DNA from: Streptomyces sp. CB02414
GTDB taxonomy: Bacteria > Actinomycetota > Actinomycetes > Streptomycetales > Streptomycetaceae
DNA: 64,000 bases
Assembly (NCBI RefSeq): GCF_001905385.1
Contig: NZ_LIPF01000016.1
Location: 1-64,000, forward strand
Direction of reading: 5' to 3'
Shown: piece after piece, positions 43,379-52,598 of the stretch
Numbering within the stretch: the stretch's first letter is position 1
Layout of the letters: every line of letters begins with the position of its first letter
Notes under the pieces: generated by a model
Told to the model about the DNA's origin: nothing
Database searches by the model: none
Seen by the model: the letters and a program-made list of their open reading frames with translations, nothing else
Position numbers and translations under genes: made by a program

Positions 43379-44113
43379 TCAGCCGTTGCCCAGGGTGCGG
43401 GCCAGGAGGGGGAGCAGTTGGTCCCAGTGGTGCTTCAGCCCGGAGGCGCTGAATGTGTCGGTGTCGGACATGGTGAAGCCGTGGACGGTGCCGGGGTAGA
43501 TCTCGGAGGTGTAGCTGACACCTGCGGCGTCCAGGGCCTGGTTGAGCTCGCCGAGGGCCTCGGGTGTCATGTCGCCTTCGGCGTGACCGAGGTGGACCTG
43601 GGCGGTGAGCTTGGAGAAGAGCTCGGGCCCGTCTGCCCCCACGGGGCCGTGGAACGCGGCGACAGCCGCGACCTGGCCGGGGTGGGCCGCGGCGGTGCGC
43701 ATCGCCAGAAGGCCGCCGATGCAGTAGCCGGTCACCGCGACCGGACCGGCGCTGACCTCGGATTGGCTGGTGAGGAACCTGAGGAAGGCTTCGGCGTCAC
43801 TCAGAACACGGTCGGCGGTGTGCGCCTCGATCAAGGGCATCAGCTGGGCGAAGACCGCGGGCCGGACCTCTTCTCCGATGTGCTCGGGAAGCTCGACCAC
43901 CGGTGCCGGGCCGTGCCGGTAGAAGAAGTTGGGGACGAGTACGTAGTACCCGTGCCCGGCCAGATCGCGGGCCATCTCCCGCAGCACAGGCCGGATGCCG
44001 AAGCCGTCCGCGTACATCAGCACCCCCGGGTGCCGCTCGCCGCTGTGAGGGAAGACGGCGAACGCATCGGCTTGCCCGTCCGCGGTGGGAATCCGCAATG
44101 TCTTGGTGCGCAT
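43379..44113 (-). CDS. Dienelactone hydrolase-family protein
   Basis: The 244-residue protein begins MRTKTLRIPTADGQADAFAV. The nucleophile motif is GYCIGGLLAMR, with Cys replacing the usual Ser as in dienelactone hydrolases. FHGPVGADGPELF and the C-terminal YPGTVHGFTMSD, with the catalytic His, complete the family pattern. It may open lactones or esters from aromatic breakdown. Monocistronic, no regulator next to it. Confidence 0.9.
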   Translation of the reverse strand: MRTKTLRIPTADGQADAFAVFPHSGERHPGVLMYADGFGIRPVLREMARDLAGHGYYVLVPNFFYRHGPAPVVELPEHIGEEVRPAVFAQLMPLIEAHTADRVLSDAEAFLRFLTSQSEVSAGPVAVTGYCIGGLLAMRTAAAHPGQVAAVAAFHGPVGADGPELFSKLTAQVHLGHAEGDMTPEALGELNQALDAAGVSYTSEIYPGTVHGFTMSDTDTFSASGLKHHWDQLLPLLARTLGNG

Positions 44114-44330
44114 GAACTCTCCTGTCGTGGTTGATGTGTCGAACCTGTGATCAACACGACGGAGGCGGGGCCCGCGCGGCAGCGCGGGACCCTCGATCGA
44201 GCAGCGGGCCCGCACTGGCCCGTACGGCGCTCAGAAGAGCACCGGGTCACCAATCCGTGTGTGGCGCGATGCCGTCCCGGTAGTCATCCCCACAACATAG
44301 TCCACAGCCCTGACCATCAGTACGACCAAT

Positions 44331-44430
44331 GCTGCTGGCCGGCCTCGTCGCCGACTACGTGCGGGTGCTCGGCGCCGACCACCCGTACACCCTCAGCGCC
44401 CGGTCGGCTGCCGAGCACTGGAGCGGCTGA
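44331..44430 (+). pseudogene. Tail fragment of a TPR-type protein
   Basis: About 32 residues read LLAGLVADYVRVLGADHPYT then LSARSAAEHWSG and stop. This is the GPDHPDT-type helix pair of Streptomyces tetratricopeptide proteins. No upstream part is present. Confidence 0.5.
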
Positions 44431-44965
44431 CGCATACGTCTCGGAAGTGCCGGTGTCCTTCCGACGGCAGCCGCGGGTCATGAGGGCGGGAGATCCGGCT
44501 CGGATGTCAGGGCCCTCGTTCGTCCTCTTCTTCGCCGGCGCACGCCTCGGTGACGAGCGGTCCGAGCGGCCCGGTCGAAGCCGGGAGAGCTCGTCGGCCG
44601 ACCGTGGTCATGACGTCGGCGTCAGTGCCGACGGGCACAAACCGGTGTGCGTCGTCGGGCCCCGGTCAGGTAGCTTGGCGAGCATGTCGAGCCCCGAAGC
44701 ATCCAGGGTGGGGGCTTTCGGTCACGCCGTCAGCCCCCTGAACCACTGAGTCTGCAGAGCTGCCGTCCCGCCGTGTTCCGCGGCCGGACGCGTGTGCCCG
44801 TGGGTGCTGACCGCGGTGACGAGAACAAGACACCGCCTCATCGATCCCTGTGACAGCATGTGAGTCAGATCACTTCGCGGGCGTGGCCGTCCGGACGGAT
44901 CCCGGCCCGACCGGTACGACCCCGGACTCACCTGCAGCGTTCTTACCGGCACCCCCATCCGGATA
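44431..44965. other. Gene-free stretch
   Basis: About 535 bases with only poor frames. Nothing beyond the inverted repeat that begins at 44966 is seen. Confidence 0.45.
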
Positions 44966-45144
44966 GATAACAGCAAGAAGCGAGGAGTACCCCCATCGGG
45001 GCCGAGGGCCCCGCCTCCGGGCTGCTCGGGGTCGCACAAGGACCGTACCGGGCCTGCTCGGACCGTCTTGGTCCGACACGGACCGAAACGACACCTGCAG
45101 CTAGCCGGCCGGGAAGGAGCGGTTCCTTGCTTCTTGCTGTTATC
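44966..45144. repeat. Inverted repeat flanking a structured region
   Basis: GATAACAGCAAGAAGC (44966-44981) is repeated inverted at 45129-45144; with one mismatch the arms extend to about 21 bases. The 147 bases between contain GGACC/GGTCC hairpin words. It lies directly upstream of the recombinase-like gene at 45181. Confidence 0.7.
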
Positions 45145-45180
45145 CCGCTTGGTCGGACCTGGGTTCCGTACTCTGTGGGC

Positions 45181-46026
45181 ATGCCCAACCCGCGCACCGC
45201 CGACGCCCTCGCCGCGATCGGCACCTTCACGAGGGCCCAGCAGGACGCCGGCTACGCCCACGAGACCGTCCGCCTGCGCGGCACGCTCCTCACCGAGTAC
45301 CTGGAGCACGTCCTCGACAAGGAGAAGGCCACGCGTCTCACCGCCGAAGAGCTGGTACGGCCCGAGCACGCCGACTCATGGCTCGACGCGGCCGACGCCG
45401 GGGAGACCCGCCGCCGCAACACCCTCACCGGTCCGCACACCGCCGCCGCGTCCGACTCCCAGCGCGCCCGCATCCAGACGTACAACGCCTTCGTCGACCA
45501 CCTCGCCCTCCCCGGCCTGCACCGGCCCTACCCGGCCTCCGGGCACGGCGACCGCCTCGAGCCCGAGCAGGCCTACCAACTGCTGCGCACCCTCGCCGTA
45601 CGGCGCCCCACCGGCGCCAACGCCGCCACCGCCGTCCGCACCGCCGCCGTCGCCGCCCTCGTCGCCGCCACCGGCCGCACCGTGCCCCAGCTCCACAAAC
45701 TCGACGTCACCGACATCGACCTGGAGCGCCGCCCCGTCCCCGTCGTGGCCGTCGCCGACTCCGACCACCCCCTCGACAAACACACCGTGGAGATCCTGCG
45801 CCGCTGGCTCGACGTCCGCGCCGGCATCACCGCAGCCCTGGAAGGCAGCGACCCCGGCTACCTGTGGATCCCGACGAAGCCCGGTCGCGAACGCGCCGGC
45901 GTGCAACCACCGAAGCCCGGCCTGACCCGGGCCGCCGTACGTACCCTGCACGCCGCACACCGCAACCTCGTCCTCCAGGTCGTCGGCGTCCCCCTGCGCC
46001 CGTACGCACTACTCCCCCGCCCCTGA
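45181..46026 (+). CDS. Tyrosine-recombinase-like protein, catalytic residues doubtful
   Basis: The 281-residue protein begins MPNPRTADALAAIGTFTRAQ. The N-terminal helices resemble a SAM-like core-binding domain. The C-terminal part has AALVAATGRTVPQLHKLDVT, which recalls the TGLRxSELLxL Arg motif of XerC-type enzymes, but the Arg is displaced by one residue. The end (TLHAAHRNLVLQVVGVPLRP) lacks a clear HxxR and Tyr nucleophile. It may be a DNA-binding derivative. It sits behind a large inverted repeat that could be its site. Confidence 0.55.
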   Translation: MPNPRTADALAAIGTFTRAQQDAGYAHETVRLRGTLLTEYLEHVLDKEKATRLTAEELVRPEHADSWLDAADAGETRRRNTLTGPHTAAASDSQRARIQTYNAFVDHLALPGLHRPYPASGHGDRLEPEQAYQLLRTLAVRRPTGANAATAVRTAAVAALVAATGRTVPQLHKLDVTDIDLERRPVPVVAVADSDHPLDKHTVEILRRWLDVRAGITAALEGSDPGYLWIPTKPGRERAGVQPPKPGLTRAAVRTLHAAHRNLVLQVVGVPLRPYALLPRP

Positions 46027-46363
46027 CGACGCCACCACCGTGGCGGCGTCCGCAGGACTGAGCCGTCGTCCTTGAAGCCGACCTCGGGACGTGGTGCAGG
46101 ACGTGTCCCTCGTTGAGCCTCCGTCAACCTGAAGACCCAGGCCAAAGGGCTGGTGTGACAGTCGTCGGGGATGCTCACGCTGGTCGCGAGCGGCTGCCTG
46201 TGGGGAAGATCTTCCGTCAGTAGGTTCGGCTCGAGACAGACCGGACAACGCGACGGCAGCGGATGTGCGAGCGCTCTTCTCCTGGATGCCGATCGAGAAC
46301 ACCCGGAGGGCCTGCGACGACGCTCTCAAGCAACTCAGTCGAAGCAGGCCCGACCCGATGTTC
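46027..46363. other. Gene-free stretch
   Basis: About 340 bases between the recombinase-like gene and the convergent stop of the MBL gene. No gene or clear repeat recognised. Confidence 0.45.
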
Positions 46364-47218
46364 CTAGCCTTCGGAAGCGGTGAAGCGGGACAGCTCCCAT
46401 GGGTCGTGTGCGCTGAAGACGGTGATCTCGTCCGCGTGGTCGCGTCGGAGGGAGCGCAGTCGGTCGCGGGTCGCTTCGCGAGCCGCGACGTCGGTCTGTG
46501 CTCCCTGCTGGACCGGCTCAAGGGCAGGATGCGAGAGAGGCGGCGTGTGCTCGAGCTCGCCGTGATACATGTACGCGTCACCCGCATGCAGCAGCCACCG
46601 TCCGTGGCCGTCGCGCACGGCGACACCCGAGTGTCCCGCCGAGTGGCCGGGCAGCGGAACCAGCAGCAGGTCGCACGCCAGCCCCTGCGGCCGCGTCGCA
46701 CCGGGGAAGCCGAACCACTCTGTGCGATCCGCCACGGGTGCGGGTGTGAGCAGCGGGTTGTGCGCCCGGTGTGCCGGCATGAAGCGGTCGAGGCTGTGCC
46801 GGTGGTGCGCTGCCGTGGGGTCGGTGACGGCCCGGTACTCGTCGGGGTGGACATGCACCTGTGCGTGGGGGAAGTCCGGCAGTCCTCCCGTGTGGTCGCG
46901 ATGCAGGTGGGTGAGCACGATGTGCCGCACGTCCTGGGCCGCGTACCCGAGGCGGACGACCTGGCTCAGCGCGCTCTCCTCGGGGTTCAGCGCGGGCTGG
47001 GCGTAGGCGACCCAGTCCGCACCCAGCGACCGGTCGGGGTGCTGTAGGTCTGCGCTGCCGAGGCCGGTGTCGACCAGGACCAGCCCGTCCGAGTCCGTCT
47101 CGATGAGCAGGCAATGGCAGGCAACGGCCCGTTCGCGGTCCACGGCGCCGGCCGGAGGTTCTTCGCCGAGTGGTGGAATCTTCCGGAGAGAACCGCAGTT
47201 GAGGTGGTGGATACGCAC
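46364..47218 (-). CDS. MBL-fold metallo-hydrolase
   Basis: The 284-residue protein has the signature LTHLHRDHTGGLPDF (HxHxDH), LVPLPGHSAGHSGVAVRDG and LLHAGDAYMYHGELEHTPPL. The C-terminal HDPWELS resembles quorum-quenching lactonases and related lipid hydrolases. It is divergent from the HxlR-type regulator at 47277, 58 bases away. That pairing suggests regulated detoxification. Confidence 0.9.
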   Translation of the reverse strand: MRIHHLNCGSLRKIPPLGEEPPAGAVDRERAVACHCLLIETDSDGLVLVDTGLGSADLQHPDRSLGADWVAYAQPALNPEESALSQVVRLGYAAQDVRHIVLTHLHRDHTGGLPDFPHAQVHVHPDEYRAVTDPTAAHHRHSLDRFMPAHRAHNPLLTPAPVADRTEWFGFPGATRPQGLACDLLLVPLPGHSAGHSGVAVRDGHGRWLLHAGDAYMYHGELEHTPPLSHPALEPVQQGAQTDVAAREATRDRLRSLRRDHADEITVFSAHDPWELSRFTASEG

Positions 47219-47276
47219 AAGGCCCCCTGGAGGCGAGCTGGCGGGCTGTTCTTGCCGGACATTAGGAGGGGCTCTC

Positions 47277-47708
47277 GTGACTCACCAAACAGTTGGACAC
47301 GCACCGGCGGGTGACCAGGCCGGCCCGCTGGCGGACTGTCCTGACAGCGCCCTCGTTCCGCCGGGCCACGAACCGCGATGTCCTGTCGACATCACCCTCG
47401 CCGCGATGGGTGGTCGGTGGACGCCGCTGGTTGTTCGCGAGTTCCTGCGCCGTGGTCAGGCCACGTACTCCGAACTGTCCGCCGCCCTGCCCGCTCTCTC
47501 GGACAAGGTCCTCTCGGACCGGCTGGCCCAGTTGACCGGTGCGGGCGTCATCGAGCGTCACCGCACTCCGGGCTGGCCTCCCCGCGTCCGTTACGTCCTG
47601 ACCAGCCAGGGCCGGGCGCTGGAACCAGTAGTGCGCAGCATGTGGGAGTGGGGAACCGCGGCTCGCTGTGGCTGGGCGCCCTCCCACGATCCGAGGCATG
47701 GATCCTGA
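47277..47708 (+). CDS. HxlR-family transcriptional regulator
   Basis: The 143-residue protein starts at GTG 47277 after AGGAGGG. RCPVDITLAAMGGRWTPLVV and the winged-helix segment TYSELSAALPALSDKVLSDR define the HxlR family. The Cys near the start of the domain is kept, as in redox- or electrophile-sensing members. It is divergent from the MBL-fold gene and probably controls it. Its stop overlaps by 11 bases the small gene interrupted by the Tn3 element. Confidence 0.9.
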   Translation: MTHQTVGHAPAGDQAGPLADCPDSALVPPGHEPRCPVDITLAAMGGRWTPLVVREFLRRGQATYSELSAALPALSDKVLSDRLAQLTGAGVIERHRTPGWPPRVRYVLTSQGRALEPVVRSMWEWGTAARCGWAPSHDPRHGS

Positions 47709-47884
47709 GCTGGACGAACTCGAAGAACAGCTGGCCGAGCAGCAGGAGGAGGTACGGGCCGAGCGGGACGCGTCCTTGGACGGGTGAGTGGACAGCTTGC
47801 CGACGAACGGGCCTCGGCCACGCCGACGCCCGGGCGTGATGCTGATCCCGCACCGCACGTCAGGCGTGGAGGAGAGCACACTCC
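47698..47884 (+). pseudogene. 5' part of a gene split by the Tn3 transposon
   Basis: From ATG 47698 the frame reads MDPELDELEEQLAEQQEEVR, an acidic coiled coil, to a TGA at 47785. The same frame stays open to 47884 (ending EEST-L) and continues in frame after the transposon at 61236 as LPPDYRRVLAAVRQAAGPVM. The original gene thus encoded a coiled coil plus winged helix, with a nonsense codon as well as the insertion. Confidence 0.6.
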
Positions 47885-47922
47885 CGGCCTCGGGGAACAA
47901 CGGAACAGCCGTTAGCGCTAAG
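47885..47922. repeat. Left terminal inverted repeat of the Tn3 element
   Basis: It begins CGGCCTCGGGGAACAACGG and ends in GCGCTAAG, the Tn3-family inner-end pattern. All 38 bases match the right repeat. Confidence 0.95.
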
Positions 47923-47946
47923 CGCTCCCGGGCCACCGAAGGCGAG

Positions 47947-48945
47947 TCACCGTACGGGCTGTGACTCGGCCCGGGGCTCGGGAACCTCCCCGAGCAGGGC
48001 GGCGAAGTCGGCGTGGGCCTGTTCGACAGCTTCGGGGTACGCCTCGCGCTTGGCGTGCTCGGCCAGGGCCCGGTAGATGCTGGCGACGGAGGGGTTCTGC
48101 CCTTTGCGCTTGCCGGTGGGGATGATCAGGTCGGGCTGGATCTGCTCGACAGACTCGCCACCCGCGCGGCGGCGGAGCACGGTGTGGAGCATGTCGTCGG
48201 TGATGACCGGCGGCCGGCCGCCGTGCTTGCCCTTGCGGGCCGCGGTGTCGAGCCCCTCCAGCGTGGACTCGCGGATGTTCTCCCGCTCGGTCTCCGCCAT
48301 CGCTGCGAAGAACGCGAACAGCAGCTTGCCGGGGCCGCTGGGGTCGTAGATGCCGGGCAAGGGCCCGGCAAGCATCTCCAGGATCAGGCCGTGGGCGGTG
48401 AGGTGGTCGGCGAGCGCGGTGAGTTCGGCGGCGTCGCGGCCGAGGCGCTTCATCTCGTACACGGTGAAGATGACCCGGCAGTGCGGGGCGTGGGCCTTGA
48501 CTTCCCGCGCCGTACGGAGGGCCTCCTCGAACCGGGGGCGGACCCGGACTCGGGTGCTGATCTTCTCGCTGAAGATCTTGTCGCGGGGGATGCCGTGCTT
48601 GCTGAGTGCGTCGAGCTGGGAGTCGAGTTCCTGCCCGAGGGTCGAGCAGCGGGCGTAGCCGATGCGGATGTCCGCGCTCGGCAGGTCCGGGTCGATCGGT
48701 GCTGGCGGCGGGGTGCCGGGCCGCCATGGCCGGCCCGGGCCCCGGTCGGCCGGGGTGGGTACTCGCAGCGCCTTCTTCAGCCGGGGCACCAGGGTGAAGC
48801 GGCGGGTGTGGTACGCGGAGGCGACCGCGCCGCCGCGCGAGCGGCACGGTGAGCCGGGCTGTGCGTCGCACTTCGGACAGGCGTGCTGTTCGACGTCGTC
48901 GGCGTCCGACCGGTCGGTCGGAGAGGGCTGCTGAGGGTGCGTCAT
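47947..48945 (-). CDS. Serine recombinase (resolvase) of the transposon
   Basis: The 332-residue protein has an N-terminal zinc-finger-like part (CPKCDAQPGSPC with a later HTRRF). The catalytic domain starts RIGYARCSTLGQELDSQLDA with the nucleophile Ser. FTVYEMKRLGRDAAELTAL, GLILEMLAGPLPGIYDPSGP and the ETERENIRESTLEGL helix follow. A helix-turn-helix-like tail (SVASIYRAL) is C-terminal. In Tn3 elements this enzyme resolves cointegrates. It lies near the left end; the dyad just upstream of its start is the probable res site. Confidence 0.92.
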   Translation of the reverse strand: MTHPQQPSPTDRSDADDVEQHACPKCDAQPGSPCRSRGGAVASAYHTRRFTLVPRLKKALRVPTPADRGPGRPWRPGTPPPAPIDPDLPSADIRIGYARCSTLGQELDSQLDALSKHGIPRDKIFSEKISTRVRVRPRFEEALRTAREVKAHAPHCRVIFTVYEMKRLGRDAAELTALADHLTAHGLILEMLAGPLPGIYDPSGPGKLLFAFFAAMAETERENIRESTLEGLDTAARKGKHGGRPPVITDDMLHTVLRRRAGGESVEQIQPDLIIPTGKRKGQNPSVASIYRALAEHAKREAYPEAVEQAHADFAALLGEVPEPRAESQPVR

Positions 48946-48972
48946 GGGGCCGGATTTTCGCACAATGCAAGT

Positions 48973-49001
48973 CTCAAAAGGGGGTCCGTCCCGCTTTTGA
49001 G
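48973..49001. promoter_or_regulatory. Candidate res site dyad
   Basis: CTCAAAAG and CTTTTGAG are spaced by 13 bases (29 bases in all), directly upstream of the resolvase start. The size and position match a res subsite I-type dyad. Further subsites were not defined. Confidence 0.5.
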
Positions 49002-49177
49002 TGAGAACGGGTTCTGCGAATGAATCCGGGTCCGATGGGGCTCCGGCGGCCCGCGATTGATCTTGCTCGCGCAAAGGATCGTTTGTGAGAGCGGATGGCG
49101 TTGTCCGTGTCCTGAGCAGCGCTGGAAGCACGGCTGTCTATGCTGCGCGTCGGCGCAACCTGGAGGGAACACAGGCC

Positions 49178-49840
49178 GTGATGGATGAGCAGGAGCTGGC
49201 AGAGATCCAGCGGCAGCACTGGCAGGACACCTACACCGTCCACCCGGGGATGTACGGCGAGGAGCCGTCCGCGCCCGCGGTCCGCGCCGCCGAGGTCTTC
49301 CGTGCTGCCGGGGCGCGGGATGTGCTGGAGTTGGGCGCTGGCCATGGCCGGGACACGCTGTTCTTCGCGGCCAAGGGCTTCACTGTGCAGGCTGCCGACT
49401 TCTCCGCGACCGGCCTGGAGCAGCTGCGCCGGGCCTCGCTCGCCCGGGACCTTGAGGGTCAGGTCACCACGGCCGTACATGATGTCCGTGCGCCGCTGCC
49501 GCTGGCGGACGCGTCGGCCGATGCGGTGTTCGCGCACATGCTGCTGTGCATGGCGCTGTCCACGAAAGAGATCCACGCGGCAGTGGATGAGGTCGGTCGC
49601 GTGCTGCGGCCCGGCGGCACCCTCGTCTACACCGTCCGGCACACCGGCGACGCTCATTACGGCACCGGTGTCGCTCATGGGGACGGCATCTTCGAGCACG
49701 GAGGCTTCGCCGTGCACTTCTTCGACCGCGACCTGGTCGACGCGCTCGCCGACGGCTGGGACCTGCGGGAGATTCACGCCTTCGAGGAGGGGGAGTTGCC
49801 GCGGCGGTTGTGGCGGGTCACCCAGAGCCTGCCCCGGTAG
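49178..49840 (+). CDS. Class I SAM-dependent methyltransferase (cargo)
   Basis: The 220-residue protein starts at GTG 49178 or ATG 49181; GGAGG lies 11-14 bases upstream. Motif I is DVLELGAGHGRDTLFFAAKG, followed by VQAADFSATGLEQLRRA and an IV-like VFAHMLLCMALSTKEIHAAV. The layout is close to TehB/thiol-type small-molecule methyltransferases. In the context of sulfur cargo, methylation of thiols, selenite or tellurite is possible, but the substrate is not shown. Confidence 0.82.
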   Translation: MMDEQELAEIQRQHWQDTYTVHPGMYGEEPSAPAVRAAEVFRAAGARDVLELGAGHGRDTLFFAAKGFTVQAADFSATGLEQLRRASLARDLEGQVTTAVHDVRAPLPLADASADAVFAHMLLCMALSTKEIHAAVDEVGRVLRPGGTLVYTVRHTGDAHYGTGVAHGDGIFEHGGFAVHFFDRDLVDALADGWDLREIHAFEEGELPRRLWRVTQSLPR

Positions 49841-49862
49841 GTGGCCAGGACAGGCTGCTCGT

Positions 49863-51143
49863 TCAGCGGGCGTCGGGCCGGTGCTCGGTGATCCAGCGGG
49901 CTGCCAGGAGTCCCGAGGCGGCGGTGAGGACGGCGGCGGCGATGACGGTGGCGTTGAGGCCGAGGGCGTCGGCGAGGATGCCGGCGACGAGAGCTCCGGC
50001 GGCGTAGCCGATGTCGCGCCAGAACCGGTAGGTGCCCAGGGCGTTGGCCCGCCAGGCGGGGTGGGCGTGGTCGGAGATGGAGGCGATGAGGGCCGGGTAG
50101 ACCATGGCGGTACCCAGGCCCAGGAAGACCGCGGACAGGATGCCCGCGAGCAGCGGCCGGTCCAGCAGAGCGAGGGCGAGGACGAAGCCGACGGCCTGGA
50201 CGAGCATGCCGTAGACGATCAAGGGCTTGCGGCCGATGCGGTCGGCGAGGTGGCCGGTGGGAATCTGTCCGAGCCCCCACAGAATCGGGTAGAGACCCTT
50301 GATCAGGCCGACGGCGGCGAGTCCGAGGCCGTGGTCGGTAAAGAGGAGGGGGAAGACGCCCCAGGTGAGGCCGTCGTTGAGGTTGTTGATCAGCCCGGCC
50401 TGGCTGGCGCCGCGCAGGGAGCGGTTGCGCCAGGACGTCCGGGTGAAGGTGGCCTTCAGACCGGTGTCCTCATCCGTCGGCAGCGGCTTGGTGTGGTTGG
50501 CCAGTTCGAGGGCGACGTGGGCGGCGGTGTCGCGGACGACGAGGGCCAGGGCGAGGCCCGCGACGACGAAGACGACGCCGATGAGTTCGGGGACGGGGCG
50601 CAGGCCGTAGCTGGTGGCGAGGTAGCCGGTGAGCAGGGCGGTGACGCCGACCGCGGTGTATCCGGCGGCTTCGTTCAGGCCGGTGGCCAGCCCTCGGCGG
50701 GAGGGACCGACGAGGTCGATCTTCATGTTGACGGTCATCGACCAGGTCAGGCCCTGGTTCAGGCCGAGCAGCACGTTGGCGGCGACGATCCAGCCCCACG
50801 ACGGCGCCCAGGCGAGGGCGAAGGGGACGGGGATACCGAGCAGCCAGCCGGCCACCAGCAGCTGCTTGCGGCGGAAGCGGGCGGTCAGGGCCCCGGCGGC
50901 CAGGTTGGTCAGGGCCTTGGTGAGGCCGAAGGCGATGATGAAGGAGAAGACGGCCAGGTCGCTGGTCAGGCCGAAGGTCTCGGAACCGATGAGCGGGACG
51001 GTGGTGCGCTCCAGGCCGACCAGGCCGCCGACGCAGATGTTGACGATGACCAGCAGGGTGAACTGAAGCCAGTTCTCCCGTAGCCCGAGCCGTACGGGCC
51101 GCCCGGCGGCATCGGTCGCGGTGGTGGTGGGTGTGGCATTCAC
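49863..51143 (-). CDS. MFS transporter (cargo, with MBL-rhodanese)
   Basis: The 426-residue protein has 12 hydrophobic helices, with the MFS loop signature DRIGRKPLIVYGMLVQAVGF after helix 8. The start GTG overlaps the stop of the MBL-rhodanese gene (GTGA), so they form one operon. A role in exporting a sulfur compound or a metalloid conjugate is inferred. Related proteins are often annotated only as MFS. Confidence 0.85.
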   Translation of the reverse strand: MNATPTTTATDAAGRPVRLGLRENWLQFTLLVIVNICVGGLVGLERTTVPLIGSETFGLTSDLAVFSFIIAFGLTKALTNLAAGALTARFRRKQLLVAGWLLGIPVPFALAWAPSWGWIVAANVLLGLNQGLTWSMTVNMKIDLVGPSRRGLATGLNEAAGYTAVGVTALLTGYLATSYGLRPVPELIGVVFVVAGLALALVVRDTAAHVALELANHTKPLPTDEDTGLKATFTRTSWRNRSLRGASQAGLINNLNDGLTWGVFPLLFTDHGLGLAAVGLIKGLYPILWGLGQIPTGHLADRIGRKPLIVYGMLVQAVGFVLALALLDRPLLAGILSAVFLGLGTAMVYPALIASISDHAHPAWRANALGTYRFWRDIGYAAGALVAGILADALGLNATVIAAAVLTAASGLLAARWITEHRPDAR

Positions 51144-52519
51144 GAGCGGGTGTCCTCCGCGCCCTGGGCGAGTTGCTGGCCGTGGGCGGCGGTGTAGTCG
51201 GCCGGTCCGCCGTCCAGGACGGCGATGTCGGTGTGGCCGGCGCGCTCCAGGAGACTGGCGGCGGTCATGGCGCGCTCACCGTGCCCGCAGGCCACGACCG
51301 GGCCGGTCGGTGCGTCGGCAGCGGTCTCGACGAGGGCGCCGAGCTCGATATGCACGGCGCCGGGGACGTGTCCAGCCGCGAACTCGGCTTCCTGCCGGAC
51401 ATCGACGTAGGGGCGGCCGGTGGCGTGGTCGGCGGTGAGGAACGCGGTGGTGGCCTGCGCGTTGCCGTCGGCGAGCCAGGCGTTGATGCCGCCGGCGAGG
51501 CGCCCGGCAAGGCGCTCGTAGCCGATCTTGTAGGACTGCCAGACGATCTCGCCCAGGTCCTGGTCGTCGTTGACGACGAACGCGAGGGGCGCGGTGTCGG
51601 GCAAGAGCCAGCCGAGCCAGGTGGCGAACTGCTCGCGCAGCGGGATCGACAGCGAGCCGGGGATGTGACCGGTCGCGTAGTCGGCCGCCGGGCGGACATC
51701 CAGGACGTACCCGCCGTCCGCCAGCAGGGCACGGACCTGCCGAGCGGACAGCTCGGGCACCGCTGGCCGTCCGGTCAGTACCGTCGGGCCGCGCCGGTTG
51801 ATCTCGCCGAGGCGGTCGAAGTACGCCGGGTAGGTGCCCAGGCTCGCGATCAGCTCGGCCACGAAGGTGTCCTCGTCCGGTGCGGCGAGCAGCGGGTTGG
51901 CCTGCTTCTGGGCGCCGATGGTGGTGGTGCGCTCGGCGCCGGGCGGCGCGGAGCAGAAGGACCCGGCGCCGTGGGTGGGCCACACCGCGGTCTCGTCCGG
52001 CAGCGCGGTCAGCCGCTTCAGCGACCGGTACTGGGCGCGGGCCAGTTCCTCGGTGCGGTCGGCACCCAGAAGGTCGGTGCGGGCGGCGGAGTTCACGATC
52101 AGCGACCCGCCGGTGAACACCCCGAGCTCCCGGGCGCCGTCGAGCAGCAGGAAGGACAGGTGCTCGTCGGTGTGCCCGGGGGTGGCAAGGGCCCGCAGGG
52201 TCAGCCCGCCGAGGTCGACCTCGTCGCCGTCGGCCAGCGCCCGGTGCGCGAAGGCGCGGCGGCCGGCGGCGGAGGCCAGAATCGTGGCGCCGGTGTCGTG
52301 GCCGAGCTGGACGGCGCCGGAGAGGAAGTCGGCGTGCAGATGCGTGTCCGCGGCGAATGCGATGCGCAGCCCGCGCCGCTCGGCTGCCACGCGCAAAGAG
52401 CGCAGGTCGCGGCTGGCATCCATGGCCAGGGCGCGTCCGTCGCCGAGGTCGAGCAGGTAGGCGCTGTTGCCCAGTCCTTCGTCGACCAGCGGTATGAGGT
52501 GATCGTCCGCGAAGCCCAC
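51140..52519 (-). CDS. MBL-fold / double-rhodanese protein (persulfide dioxygenase-like)
   Basis: The 459-residue protein starts at GTG 52519, 5 bases after GGAGG. The MBL domain carries DTHLHADFLSGAVQLGHDTG and ATPGHTDEHLSFLL. A first rhodanese domain (YVLDVRPAADYATGHIPGSL) lacks the catalytic Cys at the expected loop. The second has DVRQEAEFAAGHVPGAVHIE and an active-site loop ACGHGERA with Cys. The combination matches persulfide dioxygenase-rhodanese enzymes, which oxidise glutathione- or similar persulfides. It is divergent from the ArsR-rhodanese regulator. Confidence 0.9.
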   Translation of the reverse strand: MGFADDHLIPLVDEGLGNSAYLLDLGDGRALAMDASRDLRSLRVAAERRGLRIAFAADTHLHADFLSGAVQLGHDTGATILASAAGRRAFAHRALADGDEVDLGGLTLRALATPGHTDEHLSFLLLDGARELGVFTGGSLIVNSAARTDLLGADRTEELARAQYRSLKRLTALPDETAVWPTHGAGSFCSAPPGAERTTTIGAQKQANPLLAAPDEDTFVAELIASLGTYPAYFDRLGEINRRGPTVLTGRPAVPELSARQVRALLADGGYVLDVRPAADYATGHIPGSLSIPLREQFATWLGWLLPDTAPLAFVVNDDQDLGEIVWQSYKIGYERLAGRLAGGINAWLADGNAQATTAFLTADHATGRPYVDVRQEAEFAAGHVPGAVHIELGALVETAADAPTGPVVACGHGERAMTAASLLERAGHTDIAVLDGGPADYTAAHGQQLAQGAEDTRS

Positions 52520-52578
52520 GGCGTCCTCCAAGATCTCGGGAACGGGGGCGTGTGGTCACACCCACCAGACTCAACTAC

Positions 52579-52598
52579 AATAATCCATGGATTTATGG
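52579..52598. promoter_or_regulatory. Palindromic operator between the divergent cargo operons
   Basis: A perfect AATCCATGGATT (52582-52593) with imperfect AT flanks lies in the 87-base gap between the MBL-rhodanese and ArsR-rhodanese genes, overlapping the ribosome region of the latter. Size and position suit an ArsR/BigR-type repressor site. Confidence 0.65.
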
